The translations under genes were made by a program, and so were the position numbers. The notes beneath the pieces were generated by a model that saw only the letters and a program-made list of their open reading frames with translations, was not told the DNA's origin and made no database searches. DNA of 64,000 bases from an uncultured Collinsella sp. (GTDB lineage: Bacteria; Actinomycetota; Coriobacteriia; Coriobacteriales; Coriobacteriaceae): positions 1 to 64,000 of the forward strand of contig CAKTWW010000001.1 of NCBI GenBank assembly GCA_934630855.1, read 5' to 3'. Of this stretch, positions 44,175-52,301 are shown in pieces; positions within the stretch are counted from its first letter, which is position 1; each line of letters opens with the position of its first letter.

Positions 44175-44636
44175 CTAACTTGTTGCGACGGTGCGCTTTG
44201 GTCTGCCTGCCTTTGGGGCGTCAGCCAGGCGCGTAGCGATACTGTCGACCGTGACATACGTGCGGCGTCCCTTGCGGTAGCCCCTCAAGATACCCGAGTC
44301 GAGCATGTGCGTAATTCTGCTAGGGGAGACGGAAAGCCTTCGGGCGGCTTCTGCTGCCGAAACCGTTTCGCCTTCGACGACGTAGCTTTCGTCGGTCGAA
44401 AAAGCGACCATCATGGAGAGTTCGCCGTCGGCGGGGTCATTGAACTGAGCTTCGGGCACCTTGAGCCCGTCTTTTAAAAGAGCGCCCACGTAGGCGCTTG
44501 CTGCATCAACCGCCTGCTCCGCCGCCTCGGCTATAGTCTCGCCGTAAGTAAAGCAGCCTGGCAAAGATGAGAACTCAACGTCATATCCGCCTTCGGAATC
44601 GACTGTGAGAATTGCTTGGTAAACATAGGTCTTCAT
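44175..44636 (-). CDS. hicB: HicB family antitoxin with C-terminal HTH
   Basis: 153 residues. The N-terminal HicB fold is visible (YQAILTVDSEGGYDVEFSSL, PGCFTYGETIAEAAEQA). From about residue 93 a helix-turn-helix follows (EAARRLSVSPSRITHMLDSG, then GRRTYVTVDSIA and GRPKR). It should neutralise HicA and repress its own promoter. The HTH is strikingly like the one fused to the HipA-like protein at 8226-9599. It lies 26 bases downstream of hicA on the same strand. Confidence 0.9.
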   Translation of the reverse strand: MKTYVYQAILTVDSEGGYDVEFSSLPGCFTYGETIAEAAEQAVDAASAYVGALLKDGLKVPEAQFNDPADGELSMMVAFSTDESYVVEGETVSAAEAARRLSVSPSRITHMLDSGILRGYRKGRRTYVTVDSIATRLADAPKAGRPKRTVATS

Positions 44637-44662
44637 TTAGATCATTCCTTACTGGTTCGGGC

Positions 44663-44851
44663 CTAGAGCCAACCGGCAACCTTTGCAATCTTTCGGTACG
44701 TGCCTATCGGTATTTCTTTTTTGGAGGTCGGTACGCTGATTTGGATGCCGTCTTTGCGCACGACAACGTGGCTGCCTTTTCCGGTATAAAGCGTCCACCC
44801 TTCCTTTCGGAATCGTTTGGGCACCTGTGCGGGTTCCTGTTCTTTAGGCAT
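44663..44851 (-). CDS. hicA: HicA family toxin
   Basis: 62 residues, the standard size. The double-stranded-RNA-binding-like fold with the catalytic histidine is visible: FRKEGWTLYTGKGSHVVVRK followed by VPTSKKEIPIGTYRKIAKVA. It should be an mRNA interferase held in check by HicB. AGGAGGTCCC precedes the ATG. A palindrome that could bind HicB lies 49 bases upstream. Confidence 0.92.
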   Translation of the reverse strand: MPKEQEPAQVPKRFRKEGWTLYTGKGSHVVVRKDGIQISVPTSKKEIPIGTYRKIAKVAGWL

Positions 44852-44899
44852 GGGACCTCCTGTCGATACTCTAATTGTAAACTATTGATAATAATGGGC

Positions 44900-44924
44900 A
44901 ATATAAATATCAAGTATTTATATT
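44900..44924. promoter_or_regulatory. candidate HicB operator
   Basis: AATATAAATA and TATTTATATT are exact complements with a 5-base spacer, in an AT-rich patch upstream of hicA. Likely overlaps the hicAB promoter. Confidence 0.55.
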
Positions 44925-44978
44925 TATGAAATGGTGTCTTGTGATTCTGCAAGCTAACGAACGGGCGCTGTTGGACAC

Positions 44979-45018
44979 AAAAACCGGGATGCAAGGAGCC
45001 GCACCTTGCATCCCGGTT
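44979..45018 (-). terminator. terminator of lipoprotein gene 1
   Basis: AACCGGGATGCAAGG/CCTTGCATCCCGGTT, a 15-bp stem with T-run on the minus strand. Confidence 0.9.
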
Positions 45019-45053
45019 GAGCTAAAACGGCGCTGCTGCTTGCCGTTGGAGCT

Positions 45054-45647
45054 TTAGCGCTTGATCTCGATGTCGTCGAGCTTGACGTCCATGGCCTCGG
45101 TCTTGGCCTCGGCGATGTCGTCGGCAAACTCCAGGGACTCCATCATGGTCTCGACGGCGTCCTTGTGCTCTTCGACGTTGTCGATACGCACGTACACACT
45201 GCCGCCGTCAACGTCGGTGAAGTACTCGGTCGTTACGCCGCCCGAGTGCGTAAAGTAAGCATTGCGCCAGGTCTTGCCGTTGTACTTAACGGGATCGCTC
45301 TCGGTCCATCCGGAGCTGGCCTTCCATTTGGCCTCGTAGTCGAACAGCTCGTCGGCGTTCTTGTCGGGGTCGAAGACGGGAATGAAGCGGTCGCTGGCGT
45401 GCTCACTCTCGGTGAACTTAAACTGGGCCCTGTCGGCGGTATCGCCGGCGACGTCGGTGATCTCGACGCCCTCGGGGACCTCGACCTTAAACCAGATGAA
45501 GTCGGTCCTCATGTCCACGGCTGGCTTTTCCGCGCCGCCGCCACCGCCACTGCCGGCAGCGCCGCCACTTCCGCCGCAGCCCACCAAGGCAACTGCGGCA
45601 AAGAGACTCAAGCAGAGGGTGAGAATCGCAAAGGCCTTCTTTTTCAT
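45054..45647 (-). CDS. lipoprotein, paralogue 1
   Basis: 197 residues. Signal peptide with lipobox ALVGC (Cys near 24) and a Gly/Ser linker, then a beta-rich domain beginning TDFIWFKVEVPEGVEI and containing SDRFIPVFDP, YFTDVDGGSVYVRI and ETMMESLEF. It is clearly a paralogue of the gene at 45877-46479 (same domain order and many identical positions). Predicted to be anchored outside the membrane; function unknown. AGGAGG precedes the ATG, and it has its own terminator. Confidence 0.85.
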   Translation of the reverse strand: MKKKAFAILTLCLSLFAAVALVGCGGSGGAAGSGGGGGAEKPAVDMRTDFIWFKVEVPEGVEITDVAGDTADRAQFKFTESEHASDRFIPVFDPDKNADELFDYEAKWKASSGWTESDPVKYNGKTWRNAYFTHSGGVTTEYFTDVDGGSVYVRIDNVEEHKDAVETMMESLEFADDIAEAKTEAMDVKLDDIEIKR

Positions 45648-45720
45648 GGTCGTGTCCTCCTCGATCTGTAACCGCCCATGGATTACCTGCCTTTACTGTA
45701 CGCGCGAGCGGCTCGCTAGG

Positions 45721-45738
45721 GTGGGCCATGTGTCCCAT
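45721..45738. repeat. 18-bp element upstream of lipoprotein 1
   Basis: GTGGGCCATGTGTCCCAT; the same 18 bases with one change lie upstream of the paralogue (46678-46695). It is 74 bases from the start codon. Either a shared operator or a relic of the duplication. Confidence 0.6.
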
Positions 45739-45784
45739 TCTGGGGGTCGGATTTGCGCCGATAAGTGGCAATATATGCGGACGC

Positions 45785-45819
45785 AAAAGAGGGGAGGGCC
45801 GATGCTGTCGACCCTCCCC
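45785..45819 (-). terminator. terminator of lipoprotein gene 2
   Basis: GGGGAGGG/CCCTCCCC stem followed by TCTTTT on the minus strand. Confidence 0.75.
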
Positions 45820-45876
45820 GGGGTTGGGCACCCGCACTTTTATTGGAGCGCGTGCGCGGGCGTACGCGGACCCTTG

Positions 45877-46479
45877 CTACTTGATCTCGATACTCGAAAT
45901 CTCGACGCCGCGGGCCTCACTCACGGCCGCCTTCATGTCATCGGGGAACTCAATGGAGTTGAGGAGCGTCTCAGCTTCTTTCTCGTGAAGGTCGACGTTC
46001 CTCATCATGATGTAGATGCTTCCCGTGTCGACGTCTGTAAAGAGGTAGGTATAAGTACCGCCATTGTCCTTGCACGTTCCGGTGAGCCATGTCATGCCGT
46101 TGTATTCGACGGGGTCGCCGTCTTCCCACTGGAACGTACCAGTATGCCTTTCGGCCTGCTGGGCAAAGGACTCTTCGGCCGTCATCTTCTCTTCCCAAAC
46201 GGGGATGAAACGGTCGGTTGAACTATTCTCGTCTTCGGGGAAGGTGAGTTGGACCCTGTCGGCGTTCTTGCCGGCGGAGTCACTTACGCCGACGCCCTCG
46301 GGCATCTCGACCTTAAACCAGATAAAGTCAGTCTTCTTGGCGACGGGGGCCTTTTCCTTGCCCTCGCCCTTGGCGGCGCTGCTGCCCCCGCTCGACGCGC
46401 TCCCGCCGCAGCCGACAAGGGCAAACGCGGCAAAGAGGGCGATGCACAGGGAAAGGATCGATAGGGTCTTTTTCTTCAT
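45877..46479 (-). CDS. lipoprotein, paralogue 2
   Basis: About 200 residues. It starts MKKKTLSILSLCIALFAAFA with lipobox ALVGC, a Ser/Gly/Lys linker, then the same domain as its neighbour: KTDFIWFKVEMPEGVGV, TDRFIPVWEE, YLFTDVDTGSIYIMM, LLNSIEF and EISSIEIK. Start chosen at 46479 because AAGGAGG precedes it; an upstream in-frame ATG at 46512 would spoil the signal peptide. Tandem duplication with separate terminators suggests independent control. Confidence 0.85.
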   Translation of the reverse strand: MKKKTLSILSLCIALFAAFALVGCGGSASSGGSSAAKGEGKEKAPVAKKTDFIWFKVEMPEGVGVSDSAGKNADRVQLTFPEDENSSTDRFIPVWEEKMTAEESFAQQAERHTGTFQWEDGDPVEYNGMTWLTGTCKDNGGTYTYLFTDVDTGSIYIMMRNVDLHEKEAETLLNSIEFPDDMKAAVSEARGVEISSIEIK

Positions 46480-46801
46480 GGTGGCGTCCTCCTTGTCTGT
46501 TGGCGACATCATGGCGCCGCATGTTGTTGGGGCGTCGATTGTGTTTGCGGCGGATGTCTTTGTGTGCTGCGCGGCTTATACCTCCGTCCGTTGTTTGTTG
46601 CCGTTGTACGGCTGTGCCCCAACGACCTCCTTACTTATAGATATGCCCCAGTCTGCGCTGTCCGGGTGTCTCGAAAGGTGAGCCATGTGTCCCATGTTTG
46701 CGGGAGCGAGGTGTGCTCGCAAGTAGCCGGAGGTCCGCGAGCCTAGATAACGGACGCATCCGATTCGTCGCCCTTCGCATCCGCTACAGGTTTGCTTGAG
46801 C
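46480..46801. other. gene-free stretch upstream of lipoprotein 2
   Basis: No gene is supported here. It holds the leader of lipoprotein 2 and the second copy of the 18-bp element (46678-46695). The remainder shows no clear structure. Confidence 0.6.
46678..46695. repeat. 18-bp element upstream of lipoprotein 2
   Basis: GTGAGCCATGTGTCCCAT, one base different from 45721-45738, 199 bases before the start codon. Confidence 0.6.
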
Positions 46802-46837
46802 AAAAAGAAGGACCCGCACCTTGAGTGGTGCGGGTCC
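46802..46837 (-). terminator. terminator of LPKTG surface protein gene
   Basis: GGACCCGCACC/GGTGCGGGTCC stem followed by TTCTTTTT on the minus strand. Confidence 0.9.
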
Positions 46838-46882
46838 TGTCACGCTGCAAGCTAGCTGCGATTGCGCGATGGGAGGTTGCAA

Positions 46883-48361
46883 TTATTTGCGAACTTTAGA
46901 CACGACAGCGCTGACGGCAAAGCAGGCGATTGCCATGATGCCCATAGCGGCGACGATGTTGGCGGAGGTGTCACCCGTCTTGGGCAGAGCCTGCTTGTTT
47001 GCCTTGGTCTTATTTGCAGGCTTGTCGGCAGACTTGTTGTCGGAAGGCTTGGGCGCGGGCTCGGCCTTCTTCCACTGGGCGAACAGCGTCACGGGAGCGG
47101 AAAGCTCAACCTTATCGCCCGCGGCATAGCTTGTGCCGGAGCCGTCCTTTGCGGTGTTCCAGCCCACGAAGGAGTAGCCCTTGCGCACCGGCTGCTCGGC
47201 CGTAACCTCGGTCTCGGTTACGCACTCAACGGTGGCGAAATCGGCGGTCTGCTTATCCTTGGAACCGTTCAGGTCGTAGGAGAGATCGTAGGCCGTCTCC
47301 ACGATATCAGGCTTGACGAAGCCGCAGTACTTGCACTTAGGGGTTCCCTTGCGAGTCCAAGTACCGGCATTGTCAGAGGTCCAGTCGGTGTAGGTGACGT
47401 TGAAGGCGTCCTCATGCTCGCCATCGGTATAGTCGTGGTTCACCATCTTGCCGCCAGTCCACACCAGCTTGTCGTCGATGGTCACGTCGGTACGGCCGGA
47501 GTTTTGACCCTTCCAAGCGCCACCGAGGCCGCCGAAGCCAAAGACCTTGGAACAGGTGTAGGGGTCAGTCGCAAGGCCCGTGGCAGTCGTGTTGCCCGTG
47601 ATGTTGACCTTGTACTTGAAGTCGCCCATGTTCTTGTCGTTGATGTTAAGAGCGGTCTTGGCGGTTGCGGTCGAGGTGAACGTGCAGTTGTTCACGTTCA
47701 CGATGATGTCCTTCTTGCCCGCGCCGTAGTCGGTATAAACGTTGATTGCCTTGCCGGCACAATTAAAGGTGCAGCCGTTAAAGGTCATGGTCGGCGAGCT
47801 GTAGGTCCAGAGGGAATAGTCCCCGCCGGGCGCGTTGAACGTGGTGTTGTTGAATTCAGCGGAGGTGTAGCCCCAGTAGAACGTCTTGCCGTTAACGATG
47901 CAGTTATCGACAACGGTCTTGTCGATGCGGATGAAACCAAGGTAATCCGCCTTATCGGAGAGCAGCGTCATATTCTTGAACGTAATGGTCTTGGATCCGT
48001 CAAACGAATAGTCGCCGTTGTATTCCGTTCCAAAGTTGTTGGGATCGGCGAGCTTAGCGCCAATGCCCCAAGTCGTGGAATTTGCGCCGGAGCCGACAAA
48101 AGTGAGGCTCTTGTCAACAGCAAGCTTGCCCTGATTTTTTACATAGGTAGTGTAATTACCCGGGCCGAGATTAATGGTGTCGCCGTCATTTGCTGCTTTA
48201 ATAGCGGCAGTCAAGTCGTCATACGACGCACCGCTGTTGGCGTTGGTGATCGATCCGGTGGCACCGTCTGCGAAAGCGGGCGATGCGACGCTCATCGTGA
48301 CGAGCGCAACGGCAAACAGCGTTGCGACCACACGAGAGGCCGTTTTCAAAAACGACTTCAT
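46883..48361 (-). CDS. sortase-anchored surface protein, beta-helix type
   Basis: 492 residues. Signal peptide ends near ASPAFA-DG (about residue 31). Residues 40-290 are Asn/Thr-rich with strands like a right-handed parallel beta-helix (ITFKNMTLL, VVDNCIVNG, MTFNGCTFN, VNVNNCTFT), as in polysaccharide-binding or adhesin proteins. A short Cys pair (CKYCG) near 365 and an InlB-type beta-grasp repeat (GYSFVGWNTAKDGSGT) near 418 follow, then a Lys/Pro linker and the sorting signal LPKTGDTS, hydrophobic stretch and KVRK tail. It should be covalently linked to the wall by a class A-like sortase. The upstream DNA is AT-rich. Binding target unknown. Confidence 0.88.
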   Translation of the reverse strand: MKSFLKTASRVVATLFAVALVTMSVASPAFADGATGSITNANSGASYDDLTAAIKAANDGDTINLGPGNYTTYVKNQGKLAVDKSLTFVGSGANSTTWGIGAKLADPNNFGTEYNGDYSFDGSKTITFKNMTLLSDKADYLGFIRIDKTVVDNCIVNGKTFYWGYTSAEFNNTTFNAPGGDYSLWTYSSPTMTFNGCTFNCAGKAINVYTDYGAGKKDIIVNVNNCTFTSTATAKTALNINDKNMGDFKYKVNITGNTTATGLATDPYTCSKVFGFGGLGGAWKGQNSGRTDVTIDDKLVWTGGKMVNHDYTDGEHEDAFNVTYTDWTSDNAGTWTRKGTPKCKYCGFVKPDIVETAYDLSYDLNGSKDKQTADFATVECVTETEVTAEQPVRKGYSFVGWNTAKDGSGTSYAAGDKVELSAPVTLFAQWKKAEPAPKPSDNKSADKPANKTKANKQALPKTGDTSANIVAAMGIMAIACFAVSAVVSKVRK

Positions 48362-48768
48362 GCTGAGACTCCTTCGATTTCAGTGGCATTTTAATCAGCT
48401 TTAATATTGTAGTACTTATGAGATTTTTTTAAACCCTTCGCTACAAAGTGAATCGGCAATGCTGATATTTCGCACGTGCGCGTCACTCCGCTGTTGTTTT
48501 GTTGCAGCGATTTGCGCAACAAAAGCCAGATCTTTGCGTTGCGTTCTGTTTGCTGAACGGTGTGAATGCATCAAGGTGCTATTGCACGCGACTGCTTTCC
48601 TTGGGGTATCGGAGTGCTGTTCCTATTGCCTGCCATAAAAAACGGCGATGCCGACGCCTGCTGTTTGACATGCGCTTATCGGCTAGACTAGGCACCACAA
48701 AACGAACGGCGTTATTGGACGGTGCCTGCCGCCCAATGCGCTTGGCAAGCATTGAAGGTGCATGCTCT
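48362..48768. other. gene-free stretch between surface protein and fchA
   Basis: AT-rich near the surface-protein end, where TACAAT on the minus strand may be its -10. Around 48495-48522 TTTTGTTGC and GCAACAAAA pair across a short loop. TTGACA near 48665 could be a -35 of the fchA unit but no well-spaced -10 is seen. No gene. Confidence 0.5.
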
Positions 48769-49401
48769 ATGAGCGAAGAGATGATGGATAAGACTTGTCG
48801 CGGATTTGCCGAGGCGCTTGCTGCTCGTGAGCCCGTGCCGGGCGGCGGCAGCGCGAGTGCGTTTGTGGGCGCGCTGGGAGCATCGCTGTGCGGTATGGTT
48901 GCTCGCTACGGGGCGAGCAATCCCGCGCTCGCCGATCGCTCGGATGACCTGACGCGCGCATTTGGGCAGGCAGATCAATTGGCACAAGAGCTCGTTGATC
49001 TGGTCGCCGAGGATGTGCGTGCGTATGGCCAGGTGTCGGCGGCGTACGGCATTCCCCGCGATGACTCGTCTCGACCTGCGGCGATTCAGGACGCGTTGCG
49101 CGTAGCCGCCATGCCGCCGTATCGCATCATGGATGCGTGCGGGCGTGCGCTGGCGCTGCTCGAGGATATGGCAGACAAGGGGTCGCGCCAGCTGCTGTCC
49201 GACGTGGCCTGTGGCGCCGTGTTCTGTCGCGCCGCTATGCAGGGCGCGAGCCTGACGCTCTTTGCGAACACCACGTCCATGAAGGACCGCGTGCGTGCAG
49301 AGGAGCTCGAGTTGGCGTGCGATAGGCTGCTCGATACGTGGTTGCCGCGCGCCGATGCGCTGGCCCGCCGTGCCGCCGATGCCGCGAGGAAGAGGGGATA
49401 A
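48769..49401 (+). CDS. fchA: methenyl-THF cyclohydrolase/cyclodeaminase family protein
   Basis: 210 residues, the all-helical FTCD_C fold. VPGGGSASAFVGALGASLC is the Gly-rich folate-binding loop; CGRALALLEDMADKG and SDVACGAVFCRAA are further family blocks. In acetogens and clostridia such FchA proteins convert methenyl-THF to 10-formyl-THF and back. Direct coupling with folD (2 bases apart) supports that role over formimino-THF cyclodeamination, as no histidine-degradation genes are near. GAAGGTG lies 8 bases before the ATG. Confidence 0.85.
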   Translation: MSEEMMDKTCRGFAEALAAREPVPGGGSASAFVGALGASLCGMVARYGASNPALADRSDDLTRAFGQADQLAQELVDLVAEDVRAYGQVSAAYGIPRDDSSRPAAIQDALRVAAMPPYRIMDACGRALALLEDMADKGSRQLLSDVACGAVFCRAAMQGASLTLFANTTSMKDRVRAEELELACDRLLDTWLPRADALARRAADAARKRG

Positions 49402-49403
49402 CC

Positions 49404-50258
49404 ATGGCAGAACTGCTCAAGGGCGCTCCCGTCGCCCGCGCGTTGACTGAGGAGCTTGCTGCCCGTTGCGCCGCGTTGCGCGAGCGGGGCGTTGTTCCGA
49501 CGCTTGCTATCGTGCGCGTGGGCGAGCGCGAGGACGACCTATCCTACGAGCGTGGTGCCCTCAAGCGCTGCGAAAAGGTGGGTATCGAGACCCGTCGCGT
49601 TTTGCTTCCTGCCGATGTTTCGCAATGCGAGCTGTTGGCGGCTATTGAGGGCATCAATGCCGATTTGGCCGTTCACGGTTGCCTGGTGTTTCGCCCGCTG
49701 CCCGCTGGCCTTGACGAGAACGCCGTCGCCGCTGCGCTCGATCCCGCCAAGGACGTTGACTCCATGACGCCGGCCTCACTGCTCACTACGCTTTCGGGTC
49801 GTGGCGAGGGCTTTGCTCCTTGCACGGCCGAGGCCGTGTTGGCGTTGCTGGACCATTACGGCGTTGAGCTGGATGGGGCCAAGGTCGCGGTCGTCGGTCG
49901 GTCGCTGGTGATTGGCCGTCCCGTTGCCGCCATGCTTACGGCGCGCAATGCCACGGTGACGACGTGTCATACGCATACGCGCGACTTGGCTGCTGAGTGT
50001 CGTGCGGCTGATATTGTGGTCGCCGCGGTCGGACGCGCGCGCACGATTGGCGCGGATGCGGTTCGCGATGGCCAGACGATCATCGATGTGGGCATTAATT
50101 GGGACGAGGACGCTGGCAAACTGGTCGGCGACGTCGATTTTGATGCCGCGGAGCCGGTTGTTGGTGCCATCACGCCCGTGCCGGGTGGCGTGGGCGCCGT
50201 GACGACGGCGATTCTCGCCAAGCACGTGATCGAGGCGGCGGAGCGCGCGGCAAAATAG
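49404..50258 (+). CDS. folD: FolD-type methylene-THF dehydrogenase
   Basis: 284 residues, full length. The Rossmann part is normal (VAVVGRSLVIGRPVAAML, DIVVAAVGRA, ITPVPGGVGAVT). The catalytic part is not: Y48 is kept in DLSYERGALKRCEKVG, but counting back from the conserved Cys, the cyclohydrolase Lys position is Ala, leaving only the second Lys (K54). The usual VQLPLP reads VFRPLP, so the catalytic Gln is also gone, and KDVDG reads KDVDS. Dehydrogenase activity is likely and cyclohydrolase activity doubtful; the preceding FchA-like protein could supply it. Works with Fhs (33195-34862). Confidence 0.88.
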   Translation: MAELLKGAPVARALTEELAARCAALRERGVVPTLAIVRVGEREDDLSYERGALKRCEKVGIETRRVLLPADVSQCELLAAIEGINADLAVHGCLVFRPLPAGLDENAVAAALDPAKDVDSMTPASLLTTLSGRGEGFAPCTAEAVLALLDHYGVELDGAKVAVVGRSLVIGRPVAAMLTARNATVTTCHTHTRDLAAECRAADIVVAAVGRARTIGADAVRDGQTIIDVGINWDEDAGKLVGDVDFDAAEPVVGAITPVPGGVGAVTTAILAKHVIEAAERAAK

Positions 50259-50295
50259 GCGTTTTCGGGCTGTTTAGGGGGGGGGGTGGTTCTAT

Positions 50296-50536
50296 ACCCC
50301 GTGTGCAAAAAATGCCAAATATGAGTACTGTTGCCTTGTTGGTTACATATCTTTGAGATCGATTTGACTCCCTAATGATATTAAATACCGTTAGGGAGTC
50401 TCTTTTATTGGACCTTTGGGGAATTACTTCGCTCAACTTTTGGACAAGTGGGGATTTCTAGCGTCCTGGATAGTGGAATTTATTGTTACTAAATTGGTGA
50501 CAGTACTCATAATTGGCATTTTTTGCACACAGGGGT
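50296..50536. mobile_element. MITE-like element with about 50-bp inverted ends
   Basis: The left end (50296-50345) and right end (50486-50536) are imperfect inverted repeats sharing GTGTGCAAAAAATGCCAA and ATGAGTACTGT blocks exactly. The 241-base element has no reading frame with a ribosome site, and contains a hairpin. A run of ten G (50277-50286) lies just outside the left end. No flanking duplication is obvious. Confidence 0.6.
50366..50405 (+). terminator. terminator inside the MITE-like element
   Basis: GACTCCCTAA/TTAGGGAGTC, a perfect 10-bp stem with a 15-base loop followed by TCTTTTATT. It can end the fchA-folD transcript. Confidence 0.75.
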
Positions 50537-50629
50537 CTCGAGGGGGTCCTGAAGGGTTGCGGTTTCGCCCTTTTTGCGCCGAAGCGATACACTGTTACCG
50601 CTTAATTTCATCGCTCAAGGAGGATGCGC

Positions 50630-52153
50630 ATGCCGTGCACAACGATTTTGGTTGGTAAGAACGCGAGCTGCGACGGGTCGACGCTGGTCGCCCGCAACGA
50701 GGACTCGTCCAACGGGGTATTTGAACCCAAGCGCATGCGCGTGGTGCACCCTGACGAGCAGCCGCGCGTCTACACGAGCGTTCTGAGCCACCTGACCGTC
50801 GCGTTGCCCGATAACCCCATGCGCTACACGAGCGTCCCCGATGTCGTTCCCGGTCACGGCATTTGGGCCGAGGCCGGTTTCAACGAGCTCAACGTGGGCA
50901 TGTCGGCGACCGAGACGCTCACCACCAACGAGCGCGTTCGCGGCGCTGATCCGCTCGTGGACTACGTGCCCGCCAAGGGCAGCGAGGGCGAGGACGGCTA
51001 TGTTCCGGCACAGCCCGGCGGCCTGGGCGAGGAGGACATGGTGACCCTGGTCCTGCCGTATGCCAAGTCCGCCCGCGACGGCGTGCGTATCCTGGGCGAG
51101 CTGCTCGAGCGCTACGGCACCTACGAGAACAACGGTATCGCCTTTAGTGACGTGGACGAGATCTGGTGGCTCGAGACCATCGGCGGCCACCACTGGATCG
51201 CCAAGCGCGTGCCCGACGACGCCTATGTGACCATGCCCAACCAGCTGGGTATCGACAGCTTTGACCTGGACGATGCCGAGGGCGCCCAAGCCGACCACAT
51301 GTGCTCCGCCGACCTGCGCGCCTGGATGGCCGAGTGGCATCTGGACCTGACGCTGGGTGTCGAGGGCGACGGCCCCGCGACGGTCTTTAACCCGCGCGAG
51401 GCCTTTGGCTCGCACAGCGACAGCGACCACGTCTACAACACGCCGCGCGCCTGGTACATGCAGCGCTGCCTCAACCCCAGCGATGTGTGGGACGGTCCCG
51501 AGGCCGACTACACACCCGAGAGCGATGATATCCCCTGGAGCCGCGTGCCCGAGCGCAAGGTGACCATCGAGGACATCAAGTACGTGCTCTCGAGCCACTA
51601 CCAGGGCACGGAGTATGACTGCTATGGCAGCAAGGGCACGCCCGCTACGCGCGGCGCCTATCGCCCCATCGGCATCAACCGCAACAGCCAGCTCGCCGTG
51701 CTACAGCTGCGCCCCTATGCGCAGCCGGCGTATCGCGCCGTACAGTGGATGGCCTTTGGCTCCAACTCGTTTAACGCGCTCGTACCGCTGTACGCCAACG
51801 TCGAGACCATGCCCGAGTACTATGCCGACACGCAGGCTCGCGTGACGTCCGAGAATTTCTATTGGGCCAACCGCCTGATCGGCGCGCTGGCCGATGTCCG
51901 CTTCCATGAGTGCGGCCGTGCGGTAGAGGACTACCAGGAGAAGGTCGGCGGCATGGGCCACAAGCAGATCCACGACGTTGACGCTGCCGTTGCCACCCTG
52001 CTCGAGGCCGAGGTGCCCGCCGAGCTCGCCCGCGCCAACGAGGCCTTTGCCGAGCTCGTACGCGTGGAGACCGATGCCCTGTTGGGCAAGGTACTCTACA
52101 CCACGAGCTGTGCCATGAAGAATTCCTTCGCGATGAACGACAACGTCAGGTAA
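50630..52153 (+). CDS. pepD: C69 family dipeptidase
   Basis: About 507 residues. The N terminus MPCTTILVGKNASCDGSTLV places the nucleophile cysteine (C3) next to the start, and RNEDS follows, as in PepD/dipeptidase A proteins (Ntn hydrolases, family C69). DEIWWLETIGGHHW and SRVPERKVTIEDI are further family blocks. It should cleave dipeptides in the cytosol. The ATG at 50630 is chosen over that at 50624, as AAGGAGG then lies 6 bases upstream rather than touching it. A terminator follows. Confidence 0.9.
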   Translation: MPCTTILVGKNASCDGSTLVARNEDSSNGVFEPKRMRVVHPDEQPRVYTSVLSHLTVALPDNPMRYTSVPDVVPGHGIWAEAGFNELNVGMSATETLTTNERVRGADPLVDYVPAKGSEGEDGYVPAQPGGLGEEDMVTLVLPYAKSARDGVRILGELLERYGTYENNGIAFSDVDEIWWLETIGGHHWIAKRVPDDAYVTMPNQLGIDSFDLDDAEGAQADHMCSADLRAWMAEWHLDLTLGVEGDGPATVFNPREAFGSHSDSDHVYNTPRAWYMQRCLNPSDVWDGPEADYTPESDDIPWSRVPERKVTIEDIKYVLSSHYQGTEYDCYGSKGTPATRGAYRPIGINRNSQLAVLQLRPYAQPAYRAVQWMAFGSNSFNALVPLYANVETMPEYYADTQARVTSENFYWANRLIGALADVRFHECGRAVEDYQEKVGGMGHKQIHDVDAAVATLLEAEVPAELARANEAFAELVRVETDALLGKVLYTTSCAMKNSFAMNDNVR

Positions 52154-52171
52154 AGACTGCATTGCAATGAG

Positions 52172-52215
52172 CGAGCGGGGCAAACGCCGTCAAAGGCTTT
52201 GCCCCGCTCGATTTC
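52172..52215 (+). terminator. terminator after C69 dipeptidase
   Basis: CGAGCGGGGCAAA/TTTGCCCCGCTCG, 13-bp stem, then ATTTC; the T-tract is weak. Confidence 0.7.
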
Positions 52216-52301
52216 TATCCCGGCGATAAAACGATTTTGTGTCGCTCGTCCAATCTTGGGTACAAGAAGGCCAATGCAGTTGTTCATGATTGGAGCCAAC
52301 C

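Noticed and set aside
46862..48394. Plus-strand frame of 510 codons
   Set aside because: It is antisense to the LPKTG surface protein, which has a signal peptide and sorting signal.
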